Source of the DNA: Propionicicella superfundia DSM 22317
Lineage (GTDB): Bacteria; Actinomycetota; Actinomycetes; Propionibacteriales; Propionibacteriaceae
Direction: 5' to 3'
Assembly (NCBI RefSeq): GCF_000423465.1
Contig: NZ_AUIA01000011.1
Location: 62,001 to 126,000, forward strand
Length of the DNA stretch: 64,000 nucleotides
Shown: one piece after another, positions 27,977-36,392 of the stretch
How the letters are laid out: each line of letters opens with the position of its first letter
Position numbering within the stretch: position 1 is the stretch's first letter
Translations under genes and position numbers: made by a program
The notes under the pieces: model-generated
Told to the model about the DNA's origin: nothing
Seen by the model: the letters and a program-made list of their open reading frames with translations, nothing else
The model's database searches: none

Positions 27977-28594
27977 TCAGGGCACCGTGTCGGCGCGACG
28001 ACCGGGATCGCCGGCCATCGCGCCGATGCGTCGCTGAGCGGCACGCATGGACAGCGGCCGGAAACCCGCCGCCACGGCGTCGCGTTTGAGCGCGGGCTGC
28101 TCGCGCCACAGTGTGAACCCCCGCCGCAACAGGACCGCGGGAGGCTTGCGGTGGGTGCGCAGGTCGCGTACGAGGCGCAGGATCGCGACCAGGGTTCGCG
28201 GCCGGTCGAGGTAGATCGCCTCCACCGGAACGCCCGCCTTCCGCGCGTCGGCCAGGAGGGTCGGGGCGAAGATCCCCTCGGCGACGAAGGCGGGCGCCGC
28301 TCCGAGGTCGAGATCGTGGCATCCGATGCGGGCACTGGACGCGATGTCGTAGGCGGGGACCTGCGCGCGACCGGTCGCACACAGCGTCGCGAGCGCGGTC
28401 AGGCATGCCTCGCGGTCCCAGCTCGCGGGATCGTCCCAGTCGACGATGCCATGCCGTCGTGGGAGGTCGGGATGGTCGCCATCGCGATAGAAGTCGTCGA
28501 GTCTGAGCAGGGGCAGCCGGCACAGCCGGGCGAGCCGTGACTTGCCGCTGCCGGAGGGGCCGGCGAGCAGGATCGCGATCGCGGCTCTTGTCAC
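27977..28594 (-). CDS. uridine kinase-like P-loop protein
   Basis: P-loop NTP-binding protein of 205 aa with Walker A AGPSGSGKS near the N-terminus, then RLDDFYRDGD, the uridine/phosphoribulokinase-type Asp motif, and WDDPASWD. It may phosphorylate uridine or a related nucleoside, which would fit the nearby salvage genes. The start was set at the GTG at 28594 because TAGGAT (28603-28608 on the minus strand) lies eight bases upstream, a leaderless arrangement; an ATG at 28630 would add twelve residues and bury this promoter. Confidence 0.8.
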   Translation of the reverse strand: MTRAAIAILLAGPSGSGKSRLARLCRLPLLRLDDFYRDGDHPDLPRRHGIVDWDDPASWDREACLTALATLCATGRAQVPAYDIASSARIGCHDLDLGAAPAFVAEGIFAPTLLADARKAGVPVEAIYLDRPRTLVAILRLVRDLRTHRKPPAVLLRRGFTLWREQPALKRDAVAAGFRPLSMRAAQRRIGAMAGDPGRRADTVP

Positions 28595-28655
28595 GGCTGG
28601 GAATCCTATCGGCAATGAGACAGTGGTCACATAGACTCACAGGTTCAGCGAGGTG

Positions 28656-30086
28656 ATGTTGGTGTGCAGCAACTGCGGGCGACTACTGGTCGGTGTGGGC
28701 GACTATTGCCCCTACTGCGGGTTCCCACGCCCGAAGCTGACCCAGCAGTTGGAGGACACCGGGGCGATTCCGCGGGTCAGGCCGTCCAAGCGCACGCCTG
28801 GCCTGAAGAAGGTCGGCAAGCGGACGCTGGCCATCGTCGTCAGCCTCGTCGGGATCGTCGGTCTCGTCGTGGGCGGGCTGTACCTTTTCCGGCCGTCGTC
28901 GGCCGTGGGCGACCCCGATGTGGCCAGGGGCACCGTGCCCGACCAACTGTCGCCGCTCACGGCCGCCTGGTCGAAGGCGCGCAGTGAGATCTTCACCGGG
29001 CTGGGCGCCATCTCCTCGGTGAGGTTCTACGAGCCGGGCCGGTACGACAGCGCCTACGCGTCCACCATCGTCGCCGCGGCGAGCGATGCGACCGGGCGCA
29101 GTCAGCTCGTCTCCCTCAATGCGGTCGACGGCTCGGTGCGCTGGCGTGTCTCCGCCGCGACGCCGTTCTCGTGCGCCGACAGGCCGATCAGCGGCGGGCT
29201 GGCCTGCCTGTACGACTCGCAGTTGCGGCTGGTCGTGCTCGCCGACGGGGCCGTCGGGCGCACTTTGCCGGTGCACGTGACGAGCAAGCAGGTGGCGGTG
29301 GTCGGTGATGTAGTCCTCGCCCTGTCCGGACAGAACACGAGCAAGACCGAGTCCCGGGTCAACCTGCAGGCGTTCGCGATCGACGGTGACCTGTTGTGGA
29401 GCGACGAGGTGACTGCGGCGGGCACGAGCTACTCGTTGTCGACATCGGGCGGTGTCGTGGCCGTCACAGGGGTGGTGCGAGCCGACGACGGCACCCCGAT
29501 CGTCCACACGGTCGCAGACGGCGCCACGCTCGCGCTGCCGGCCGGCACGGTGACGCTGCTGCCGAACGAGCGGATCGCGGTGACCGCCGACGACGCGACG
29601 ACGATCTGCACGACGGCCGGGGCGTGCGATGTCCGCGTCGACGGGAGGCCTGTGCTGCCGACCGTGTTCGACTCCGGCCTCGAGGACTACCCGCTGCTCT
29701 TCTCGGCCTCCGGCGGGGACGTCAACGAGTTGCGCGTCTACACGTCGTCCGGTGTGCAGACGTGGAGCCGGGCGGTGTCCGACCCGACGGTCGTGGGCTT
29801 CTGCGCCGGGAAGCTCGTGCTGCGGGACAAGGCCGCCGTCACGGTGGTGTCGCCGTCCGACGGTGCGCAGGCGTGGTCGCAGACGGCCATTCCCGAGTCC
29901 ACGGCGATGTGGTGCGACACGGCGCGGGTGATGACGTTCACCGCCGACGCGGGGTTGTCGGCGTTCGAGATCGAGAACGGCCGGCAGGCGTGGACGGTCG
30001 ACTTCGGCGCGTCGGGGAGGCCTTCGCTGGTCGCGACGACCGGTGGCTTCCTGGCGGTCGGCGACACCTGGGTCCGGTACGGCTGA
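28656..30086 (+). CDS. zinc-ribbon membrane protein with PQQ-like beta-propeller
   Basis: Protein of 476 aa. An N-terminal zinc ribbon has Cys4, Cys7, Cys18 and Cys21, a single transmembrane helix spans about residues 57-78, and a large exported domain follows with repeated blade-like segments ending in Trp (for example DGSVRWRVSA, LQAFAIDGDLLWSDE, GVQTWSRAV, DGAQAWSQTA, NGRQAWTVDFG), typical of PQQ-like propellers. The cytoplasmic ribbon and outside propeller suggest an envelope sensor or scaffold; the function is not known. The ATG follows GCGAGG, and TAGACT (28632-28637) is a likely -10 box; a GTG one codon earlier is possible. Divergent from the uridine-kinase-like gene. Confidence 0.75.
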   Translation: MLVCSNCGRLLVGVGDYCPYCGFPRPKLTQQLEDTGAIPRVRPSKRTPGLKKVGKRTLAIVVSLVGIVGLVVGGLYLFRPSSAVGDPDVARGTVPDQLSPLTAAWSKARSEIFTGLGAISSVRFYEPGRYDSAYASTIVAAASDATGRSQLVSLNAVDGSVRWRVSAATPFSCADRPISGGLACLYDSQLRLVVLADGAVGRTLPVHVTSKQVAVVGDVVLALSGQNTSKTESRVNLQAFAIDGDLLWSDEVTAAGTSYSLSTSGGVVAVTGVVRADDGTPIVHTVADGATLALPAGTVTLLPNERIAVTADDATTICTTAGACDVRVDGRPVLPTVFDSGLEDYPLLFSASGGDVNELRVYTSSGVQTWSRAVSDPTVVGFCAGKLVLRDKAAVTVVSPSDGAQAWSQTAIPESTAMWCDTARVMTFTADAGLSAFEIENGRQAWTVDFGASGRPSLVATTGGFLAVGDTWVRYG

Positions 30087-30115
30087 GGGGCGGTCCGGCG
30101 CGGGGTCGCGACGGC

Positions 30116-30922
30116 TCAGAGTTCGACGACGAGCCCGCGCAGCAGCGCGGCCAGCCTGGGCTGGGCCGCCTTCCCGGCGGCGATCACCTCGGCGTGGTCG
30201 AGGGGCGCGGCCGTCACCCCCGCCGCCGCGTTCGTGACGAGCGAGATGCCGAGCACGCGCATCCCCTCGGCGCGGGCCGCGATGCACTCCAGCCCCGTCG
30301 ACATGCCGACCAGGTCGGCGCCGATCGCCCCCGCCATGCGTACCTCTGCAGGGGTCTCGTACTGCGGCCCGCGGAACTGGCAGTACACGCCCTCGGGAAG
30401 GTCCGGGTCGACGCGGCGGGCGAGGTCACGCAACGCGGGGCTGTAGGCGTCGGTCATGTCGATGAACGTCGCGCCGCGCAGCGGGGTGTCCCCGGTGAGG
30501 TTGATGTGGTCGGCGATGAGCACGGTCGTGCCCGGCGCCCACGCGGGGTTCAACCCTCCGCAGCCGTTCGTGAGGACGATGTCGGTCGCGCCGAGCGCCG
30601 CGGCGGTCCGGACGCCGTGGACGACCTGCGCGACGCCCCGTCCCTCGTAGTAGTGGGTGCGTCCGGTGAGGATGACGGCGACCTTGCCGGTGGCCACCCG
30701 GACGAGACGCAACTCGCCGCCGTGGCCGGCGACCACCGGGGCGGCGAAGCCCGGCACGTCCCCGAGGGGCAGCGACGCGATCGTCTCGCCCAGGGTGTCG
30801 GCGGCGGCGTTCCAGCCCGATCCGAGGACGAGCGCGAAGTCGGCGGCGGAGACGCCGGTCGACTCGGCGATGGCCGCGGCGGCGTGCGCGGCGTAGGCAG
30901 CGGGGTCGGAGAAGTCGATCAC
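30116..30922 (-). CDS. punA: purine nucleoside phosphorylase
   Basis: Trimeric-type PNP of 268 aa that splits inosine and guanosine with phosphate. Family motifs are LVLGSGW near residue 32, GRTHYYEG, LTNGCGGLN and the purine-site region CQFRGPQYETPAE with VGMSTGLECIAAR. Glu and Asn in the base-binding pocket (ALVTNAAAG region) agree with 6-oxopurine use. The GTG start follows TAGAGT (30929-30934, minus strand) by six bases, so it is probably leaderless. It complements the deaminases of the 19-26 kb operon. Confidence 0.95.
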   Translation of the reverse strand: MIDFSDPAAYAAHAAAAIAESTGVSAADFALVLGSGWNAAADTLGETIASLPLGDVPGFAAPVVAGHGGELRLVRVATGKVAVILTGRTHYYEGRGVAQVVHGVRTAAALGATDIVLTNGCGGLNPAWAPGTTVLIADHINLTGDTPLRGATFIDMTDAYSPALRDLARRVDPDLPEGVYCQFRGPQYETPAEVRMAGAIGADLVGMSTGLECIAARAEGMRVLGISLVTNAAAGVTAAPLDHAEVIAAGKAAQPRLAALLRGLVVEL

Positions 30923-30981
30923 ACGCGAACTCTAGCGACCCGGGATCGCGGGCGGCCGGCGGCGGCCGGTGCGTCGCCCGG

Positions 30982-31491
30982 TCAGAGCCTCCGGCTCTCG
31001 TCGGGGACGTCGGCCGTGGTGGTCGACGCGTCCGCGCCGGGGACGGGAATGTCGTCGGTCCCGTCGTCGACGACGACGGTGCGGGCGATGGGGCGTTCCT
31101 TCTTGATCGCCTGCCAGGCGAGGAAGCAGAAGGCGAGGCCGAGACCGCCGAAGGTGAGGGTGGAGGCCGTGGTGAGCAGTGTGCGCGGCCCGGTCGCGAA
31201 CCCGACGACGTAGAGCACGACGCCGGAGAGGACGGCCAGCGTCGCGACGGCGTAGAGCAGCAGCACGCCGCGACCGGCGCGGAGCAGCACCCGCGACTCC
31301 CACGTCATCTGGATCACGGGGACGGCGACCGCGAGGGCGAACACCGCACTGGCCGCGTCGAGCATGGTCTGCTGCGCCGGGGTGGTGTCGGCGAAGCCCG
31401 CGATGACGAGGCCCACCCCGATGGCGACCAGCACCGTCCCCACGGCCAGCGCGATCCAGGCACTGCGGGCGATGGGCTGTCGGCTGCTCAT
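30982..31491 (-). CDS. four-helix membrane protein of unknown function
   Basis: Protein of 169 aa with four hydrophobic segments, at about residues 11-32, 45-62, 76-98 and 106-128, and an acidic, Thr-rich cytoplasmic tail. No family was recognised. The ATG lies six bases after TAGTCT (31498-31503, minus strand), a leaderless pattern. It is 59 bp upstream of the purine nucleoside phosphorylase gene and may be cotranscribed with it, though that gene has its own -10 box. Confidence 0.7.
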   Translation of the reverse strand: MSSRQPIARSAWIALAVGTVLVAIGVGLVIAGFADTTPAQQTMLDAASAVFALAVAVPVIQMTWESRVLLRAGRGVLLLYAVATLAVLSGVVLYVVGFATGPRTLLTTASTLTFGGLGLAFCFLAWQAIKKERPIARTVVVDDGTDDIPVPGADASTTTADVPDESRRL

Positions 31492-31542
31492 CCGGCCAGA
31501 CTAGCCGCGGGCCATCGCGACGATCGTCGTGGTACGGAACGG

Positions 31543-32052
31543 ATGCGAAGAACACGCCCTTGTGGGAGCGGCTTTCCTGGCGGTCGGAGGCGGAGACGGG
31601 GATTCGCCGACCACTCCAACGCCATCGTGATCGCCGAGCCGACCGGCGGAGAGTCGGCCCGGACGGCGCCGGGCGGAGACGGTGCGGATGACTCCGCCCC
31701 CGTCCCGTACGTCACGATGCGGGTCACCAGAGTGCTCGGTGGAGGGGTTTCCGCGTCGGAGATCCAGGTGATCAGCCCCGGGGTGGACCACCGGACGGGC
31801 AGGCAGGTGCTCGTGAGCGGTGGGCCCTACCTGCTGTTCCTCGCGCCGGCGATGTATGCGGCCGACGACCCGGCGGGAGGCTATGTGGTGACGGGCGGCC
31901 CGGCCGGGCTGTACGCGGCGATCGAGCGCGGTCGCTTCGGCCGCGTCGATTCGTCGAGCCCGAAGCTCCCGTCGACGCTGAGCGGCTCCACGACCGACCT
32001 GCCCGAGATCACCAAGAGCGAGAAGCAGGTGCTCGCCGAAGGGCCGCGCTGA
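31543..32052 (+). CDS. hypothetical protein, probably a truncated secreted-protein remnant
   Basis: Frame of 169 codons. From about residue 22 it reads like a real domain (NAIVIAEPT, then YVTMRVTRVLGGG and GGPYLLFLAPAMY), but the first 20 residues are an arginine-rich string and no signal peptide, promoter or good ribosome-binding site is seen. The stop codon falls inside the first unit of a 61-bp tandem repeat, so both ends look disturbed. It may be a 5'-truncated relative of exported proteins whose start was lost. Expression is doubtful. Confidence 0.4.
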   Translation: MRRTRPCGSGFPGGRRRRRGFADHSNAIVIAEPTGGESARTAPGGDGADDSAPVPYVTMRVTRVLGGGVSASEIQVISPGVDHRTGRQVLVSGGPYLLFLAPAMYAADDPAGGYVVTGGPAGLYAAIERGRFGRVDSSSPKLPSTLSGSTTDLPEITKSEKQVLAEGPR

Positions 32053-32294
32053 CCCGGCGGGGCGCTGACTGCGGAACTTTGTACCGAATGCGGGCGCCGA
32101 AGGGCCGCGCTGACCCGGCGGGGCGCTGACTGCGGAACTTTGTACCGAATGCGGGCGCCGAAGGGCCCCGCTGATCCGGCGGGGCCCTGACCGCGGAGTT
32201 TCGTACCGAAAAGAGGTCGCATGAGGCCTCATTCGGTACAGAAGTCCGCGGCCAGCGACAGGGGCGCTCCGAGCGGCCGTCATTCGGTACAGAA
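32035..32294. repeat. 61-bp tandem duplication with inverted copies (repeat family 3)
   Basis: Units at 32035-32095 and 32096-32156 are identical over 61 bp; a third, diverged unit follows (32157-32217). Each carries a TTTGTACCGAATG-like core (32078-32090, 32139-32151, about 32200-32212). Two inverted cores, CATTCGGTACAGAA, lie at 32230-32243 and 32281-32294, 51 bp apart. The array fills the gap between the hypothetical gene and the convergent accC. It resembles the 170-bp element in design (forward copies, then reverse copies) but not in sequence. Confidence 0.9.
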
Positions 32295-32321
32295 ACCTGG
32301 CCCGTCACGGCCGAGTCCGGG

Positions 32322-34097
32322 TCAGGCCGACTCGGTCGCCTCCTCGGGGTCGACGATCTCGCACAGCGCCTCGCCGCTGGCGATGGTCGTCCCGACGTCC
32401 ACGAGCGAGCGGACGATGCCCGCCCGGTGCGCGGTGATCGGCTGCTCCATCTTCATCGCCTCGAGCACGACGACCAGATCGCCCTCGGTGACCTCGTCTC
32501 CGTCGGCCACGTTGAGCTTCACCACCGTGCCCTGCATGGGCGCTGTGAGAGAGTTCGTCGACGGAGCCTTGACGTGTGCAGGCCCGCGGCTCCGCTTGGT
32601 GGGCTTGCGGCTCGGGGCGGCCTTCGGCGGAGCCGTGAGGACGCTCGGCAGGCGGATCTCCACACGGCGACCGTCCACCTCGACGGTGTACGTGCTGGTG
32701 TCGACGGGCTCGGATTCGCCCACGACCCCGGTGTACGGCTCGATATGGCCGGCGAACTCGGTCTCGATCCACCGCGTATGCACGCCGAACGTCCCGTCGA
32801 CGGCGGTGAACGCCGGCTCGTCGAGAACCGCTCGATGGAACGGGAGGACGGTGGGCATGCCCTCGATCACCGTCTCGCCCAGCACCCGGCGGGCCCGCTC
32901 GATGGCCTGGCTCCGTGTGGCGCCCGTGACGATGATCTTGCCGACCAGCGAGTCGAACGCGCCGGGGATCGACATGCCGGCGAGGTAGCCCTCGTCGACG
33001 CGCACGCCGGGACCCGTCGGCGGACGCCACGCGGTGAGCGTCCCGGGCGCGGGCATGAAGTTGCGGCCGGCGTCCTCGGCGTTGATGCGGAACTCGATGC
33101 TGTGGCCATGGATCTCAGGGTCGCCGTAGCCGAGCTCCTCGCCGTCGGCGATACGGAACATCTCGCGGACCAGATCCAGCCCGGTCACCTCCTCGGACAC
33201 GGGGTGCTCGACCTGGAGGCGGGTGTTCACCTCGAGGAACGAGATCGTCCCGTCCTGGCCGACGAGGAACTCGCAGGTGCCCGCTCCGACGTACCCCGCC
33301 TCGGAGAGGATCGCCTTGGACGACTCGTACAGCCGGGCGAGCTGCTCGTCGGTGAGGAAGGGCGCGGGCGCCTCCTCCACGAGCTTCTGGTGCCTGCGCT
33401 GCAGGGAGCAGTCGCGCGTGGACACCACCACGACGTTGCCGTGCGCGTCGGCGAGGCACTGGGTCTCGACGTGGCGGGGCTTGTCGAGGTAGCGCTCGAC
33501 GAAGCACTCGCCACGGCCGAAGGCGGTGACGGCCTCGCGGGTCGCCGACTCGAAGAGCTCGGGGATCTCGGCCAGCGCGCGCGCGACCTTGAGACCGCGC
33601 CCGCCGCCGCCGAACGCGGCCTTGATCGCGATGGGCAGCCCGTGCTCGCTCGCGAAGGCGACCACCTCGTCGGCTCCGGCGACCGGATCGGACGTCCCGG
33701 GGACGAGCGGTGCCCCGGCCCGCTGTGCGATGTGACGCGCCTTGACCTTGTCGCCCAGCGCGTCGATCGCGGCCGGCGGCGGACCGATCCACACCAGCCC
33801 GGCGTCGATCACGGCCTGCGCGAAGGCGGCATTCTCGGCAAGGAACCCGTAGCCAGGGTGGATCCCGTCGGCGCCGCTGCGGTGCGCGACATCCAGTATC
33901 TTCGCGACATCCAGATACGTCTCGGCGGGGGTCGACCCTTGCAGGGCAAACGCCTCGTCGGCGAGCCGGACGAACAGGTTGTCCGCGTCGGAGTCGGCGT
34001 ACACCGCCACCGACTGCAGGCCGGCGTCACGCGCCGCCCGGATCACGCGGACGGCGATCTCGCCCCGGTTCGCCACCAGCACCTTTGCCAGCGCCAT
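32322..34097 (-). CDS. acyl-CoA carboxylase alpha chain (biotin carboxylase plus BCCP)
   Basis: Protein of 591 aa with a biotin carboxylase domain ([20 protein letters not shown] at the start, [12 protein letters not shown]-grasp loop, [20 protein letters not shown]) and a C-terminal biotinyl domain with EAMKMEQP, whose Lys near residue 547 carries biotin. This is the actinobacterial AccA3/PccA type, serving acetyl- and propionyl-CoA carboxylases with separate beta chains. Two tandem ATGs lie behind AGGAGG; the second (34097) has the better spacing. With pccB and accE (36.2-38.0 kb) and birA it forms a working carboxylase set supplying methylmalonyl-CoA. Confidence 0.95.
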   Translation of the reverse strand: MALAKVLVANRGEIAVRVIRAARDAGLQSVAVYADSDADNLFVRLADEAFALQGSTPAETYLDVAKILDVAHRSGADGIHPGYGFLAENAAFAQAVIDAGLVWIGPPPAAIDALGDKVKARHIAQRAGAPLVPGTSDPVAGADEVVAFASEHGLPIAIKAAFGGGGRGLKVARALAEIPELFESATREAVTAFGRGECFVERYLDKPRHVETQCLADAHGNVVVVSTRDCSLQRRHQKLVEEAPAPFLTDEQLARLYESSKAILSEAGYVGAGTCEFLVGQDGTISFLEVNTRLQVEHPVSEEVTGLDLVREMFRIADGEELGYGDPEIHGHSIEFRINAEDAGRNFMPAPGTLTAWRPPTGPGVRVDEGYLAGMSIPGAFDSLVGKIIVTGATRSQAIERARRVLGETVIEGMPTVLPFHRAVLDEPAFTAVDGTFGVHTRWIETEFAGHIEPYTGVVGESEPVDTSTYTVEVDGRRVEIRLPSVLTAPPKAAPSRKPTKRSRGPAHVKAPSTNSLTAPMQGTVVKLNVADGDEVTEGDLVVVLEAMKMEQPITAHRAGIVRSLVDVGTTIASGEALCEIVDPEEATESA

Positions 34098-34218
34098 CAT
34101 GCCTCCTGAATAGTGACTGCGCCGAGTTTAAGGTACGGAGGCGGTCAAAAGACGAGTGGCACGGGCGCGCGTCCCCGTGCGGGCGTGAGCCTTCGGGGGG
34201 CTGGCCCGCACGGCAAGG

Positions 34219-34905
34219 TCAGCCCACGGCCTCCGGGCGGATCTGCAGCATCTCGACCATCGCCTCGGGCCCGGCATCGAGGACGTAGTGGACCGCCCTC
34301 GCCACCGTCGCCGGCGCCAGGTGGTCCGACGCGTTGTACGGCCGGTCCATGGCCTCGTAGATGGCCCGCTGCATGTCGGTGTCGATCCGGCCCGGATGGA
34401 TCGAGGTGACCTTGACGTGTCCCCGCTCCTCCTCGCGCAGCGCGTCGGCGAAGGCGCGCAGGCCGAACTTGGACGCCGAGTACGTCGCCCATCCGGTCCC
34501 GGTGTGCAGGCCGAGCCCGGCGTTGATGAACACGACATGCCCGTGCGAGGCGCGCAGCCGCGGCAGCAACAGCCGGGTGAGCTCCGCCGCCGCCATGAGG
34601 TTCAGGGTCAGAACGCGCGACCACTCCTGGGGCGTCAGCTCCTCGACGCGCTCGTGCGGGGCGACACCGGCCGAGTGGACCAGGACATCCAGCTTCTCTA
34701 TGCCCGCGACGGCCGACGGCAGCGACTCCAGGTCCGACAGGTCGCAGGCGAAACCCCGCGCGGACGGGAAGCCGCTCGCGATGCCCTCGGTCACGGCCGG
34801 GTCCCGCCCGCCGAGGAGAAGGTCGTAGTCGGGGGAGAGCTGGTCGGCGATGGCCAGCCCCAGACCGCGCGTAGCGCCGGTGATCAGTGCGGTTCGACGT
34901 TCCAT
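34219..34905 (-). CDS. short-chain dehydrogenase/reductase
   Basis: Classical SDR of 228 aa. The cofactor motif is TGATRGLG at residues 9-16, followed by CDLSDLES, SAGVAP (NAG equivalent) and the catalytic YSASK with its Tyr and Lys. IHPGRIDTDM is the usual C-terminal loop. Substrate unknown. The ATG follows TAATGT (34913-34918, minus strand) by seven bases, a leaderless start divergent from the lipoprotein at 35044. It lies between the carboxylase subunit genes, but nothing in its sequence links it to biotin or CoA chemistry. Confidence 0.88.
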   Translation of the reverse strand: MERRTALITGATRGLGLAIADQLSPDYDLLLGGRDPAVTEGIASGFPSARGFACDLSDLESLPSAVAGIEKLDVLVHSAGVAPHERVEELTPQEWSRVLTLNLMAAAELTRLLLPRLRASHGHVVFINAGLGLHTGTGWATYSASKFGLRAFADALREEERGHVKVTSIHPGRIDTDMQRAIYEAMDRPYNASDHLAPATVARAVHYVLDAGPEAMVEMLQIRPEAVG

Positions 34906-35043
34906 GATCGCGACATTAGCGGCGGGCTCCCGGGCCCCCGGCCGGAGCGGGTCACTCGTTTGAGCGAAGTTCGCCTGCGATGTCCCCGCGGTCGGCCCGG
35001 CCGAGCCCCCTGCCGCGCGGCGAGCGGCGGTAATGTGCTCGGC

Positions 35044-35490
35044 GTGACCGCACGCACAGCCCGGCACGACTCGTCCCTACGCATCGCGGCCGCGGCCGCG
35101 ATGGCCGGGCTGGTCCTCGCGAGCGGCGGCTGCAGCGCCGGCACGGCCGGTGAGACGACCCCCGCGTCCCCGGGCGCGTCCGTCGCGGTGACGATCCCGT
35201 CCGACGGCATCACGCTGCGGGCGCTCGGCTTCTCCAACGGCCCGGGCACGGCGTTCTCGATCCCCCACGGGTCGGTCCTGACCAGTCGGATCGACCAGGA
35301 GAACGTCGTCACCATGGTGTTCGCCGAGCCGTCCGGCGAGACCCTGCGGGCCTACCTCGTGCGCGCCCTGCCCGCCGCCGGCTTCACGATCGCCGCGACC
35401 GCCGACGACGCCCTGACCTTCGCCGGGCACGGCTGGAGCGGCAGCTTCGTCGGCGGCGCAGAGTCGGCCGTGACCCTGCGGCGGCAGTGA
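35044..35490 (+). CDS. small lipoprotein of unknown function
   Basis: Exported protein of 148 aa. The signal peptide ends in the lipobox ASGGC at about residue 29, and a Thr/Ala/Pro linker precedes a domain of about 105 aa with regular alternating segments, for example SVLTSRIDQENVVTMVF and VRALPAAGFTI. No family was recognised. The GTG follows TAATGT (35031-35036) by seven bases, a leaderless arrangement facing the SDR promoter. Convergent with maf. Confidence 0.7.
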   Translation: MTARTARHDSSLRIAAAAAMAGLVLASGGCSAGTAGETTPASPGASVAVTIPSDGITLRALGFSNGPGTAFSIPHGSVLTSRIDQENVVTMVFAEPSGETLRAYLVRALPAAGFTIAATADDALTFAGHGWSGSFVGGAESAVTLRRQ

Positions 35491-35500
35491 CGCCCGGTCC

Positions 35501-35529
35501 GACCGGCCCGGAGCGGCGCGGCCCCGGTC
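35501..35529. terminator. possible bidirectional hairpin between convergent genes
   Basis: GACCGG (35501-35506) and CCGGTC (35524-35529) bracket a GC-rich loop in the 42-bp gap between the lipoprotein and maf stop codons. Weak evidence only. Confidence 0.3.
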
Positions 35530-35532
35530 GTC

Positions 35533-36159
35533 TCAGGTCGACGCGCCCCGCACCCGCCACAGCGTGTGCCACTTGACGCCGAGATCGGCCAGCATCATCC
35601 GGACCAGCGGCAGGCTGACGCCCACGACGTTGTGCGGATCGCCCTCCAACGCGGTGATGTACGCGCCGCCGTAACCGTCGATGGTGAACGCCCCGGCCAC
35701 GCCCTGCGGTTCGCCGGTCGCGACGTACGCCGCGATCTCCTCGTCGGTCGGGTCGGCGAACCGCACGACCGTGGACGCGACACGCGTCGCGTCCCACCGG
35801 TTCTCACCGGCCAGGACGACGACGTGATGACCGGTGTGGAGCACGCCTGTGCCGCCGCGCAACTGCTGCCACCGCTCGGTCGCGGCCTGCGCCGTGCCGG
35901 GCTTGCCGTGAACGGCACCGTTGAACTCCAGCACCGAGTCGCAGCCGAGCACGACGGTCCGCTCCTCGTCGGCGATCCGTGCCGCCACGGCGTCGGCCTT
36001 CAGCCGGGCGAGGGTGGCGACCAGTTCGGGCGGCGTCGCCGCATCGATGCCCCCCTCGTCCACGCCGGACACGATCACCTCGGGATCGAGCCCGGCGGCG
36101 CGCAGCGTCGCCAGGCGGGCAGGCGACTTGGATGCGAGGACGAACCGTGGCCGGCTCAC
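35533..36159 (-). CDS. maf: Maf-like nucleoside triphosphate pyrophosphatase
   Basis: Maf/HAM1-fold protein of 208 aa, starting with the signature LASKSPARLATLRAAGL and carrying GCDSVLEFNG and TVVRFADPTDEEIAAYVATGEP. Maf proteins hydrolyse modified or canonical dTTP and UTP and can restrain cell division. The ATG overlaps the accE stop (ATGA), so it is translated with the carboxylase subunits. The coupling of maf to accE and pccB is a common actinobacterial arrangement. Confidence 0.93.
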   Translation of the reverse strand: MSRPRFVLASKSPARLATLRAAGLDPEVIVSGVDEGGIDAATPPELVATLARLKADAVAARIADEERTVVLGCDSVLEFNGAVHGKPGTAQAATERWQQLRGGTGVLHTGHHVVVLAGENRWDATRVASTVVRFADPTDEEIAAYVATGEPQGVAGAFTIDGYGGAYITALEGDPHNVVGVSLPLVRMMLADLGVKWHTLWRVRGAST

Positions 36160-36392
36160 AGTCGGAAGCTGCTTCGCCAGGCCTCACTGCCCGGGACGAG
36201 CGGGTTGCGGACGGTGTGCCAGTAGCTCTTCCAGCCGCCGGCGAGCGTCGACGTGGACGGTGTGTGCGGCCGGTCGCGCTCGCGTCGCAGCACGGCGACC
36301 ACGGCGGTGAGGGCCGCGAGCTCGGACGCGGTGAGGTGTCCTTTGACGACGATGGGCGGACGCGGGTCCGCCTCGGTCTCCTGGGCGCTCAC
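36156..36392 (-). CDS. accE: acyl-CoA carboxylase epsilon subunit
   Basis: Small protein of 78 aa matching AccE/PccE: a short acidic N-terminus, then [20 protein letters not shown] and a C-terminal [22 protein letters not shown] segment rich in Trp. The epsilon subunit bridges and stimulates the alpha-beta carboxylase complex in actinomycetes. ATGA overlaps at both ends (with pccB upstream and maf downstream) show a tight operon. Confidence 0.92.
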   Translation of the reverse strand: MSAQETEADPRPPIVVKGHLTASELAALTAVVAVLRRERDRPHTPSTSTLAGGWKSYWHTVRNPLVPGSEAWRSSFRL

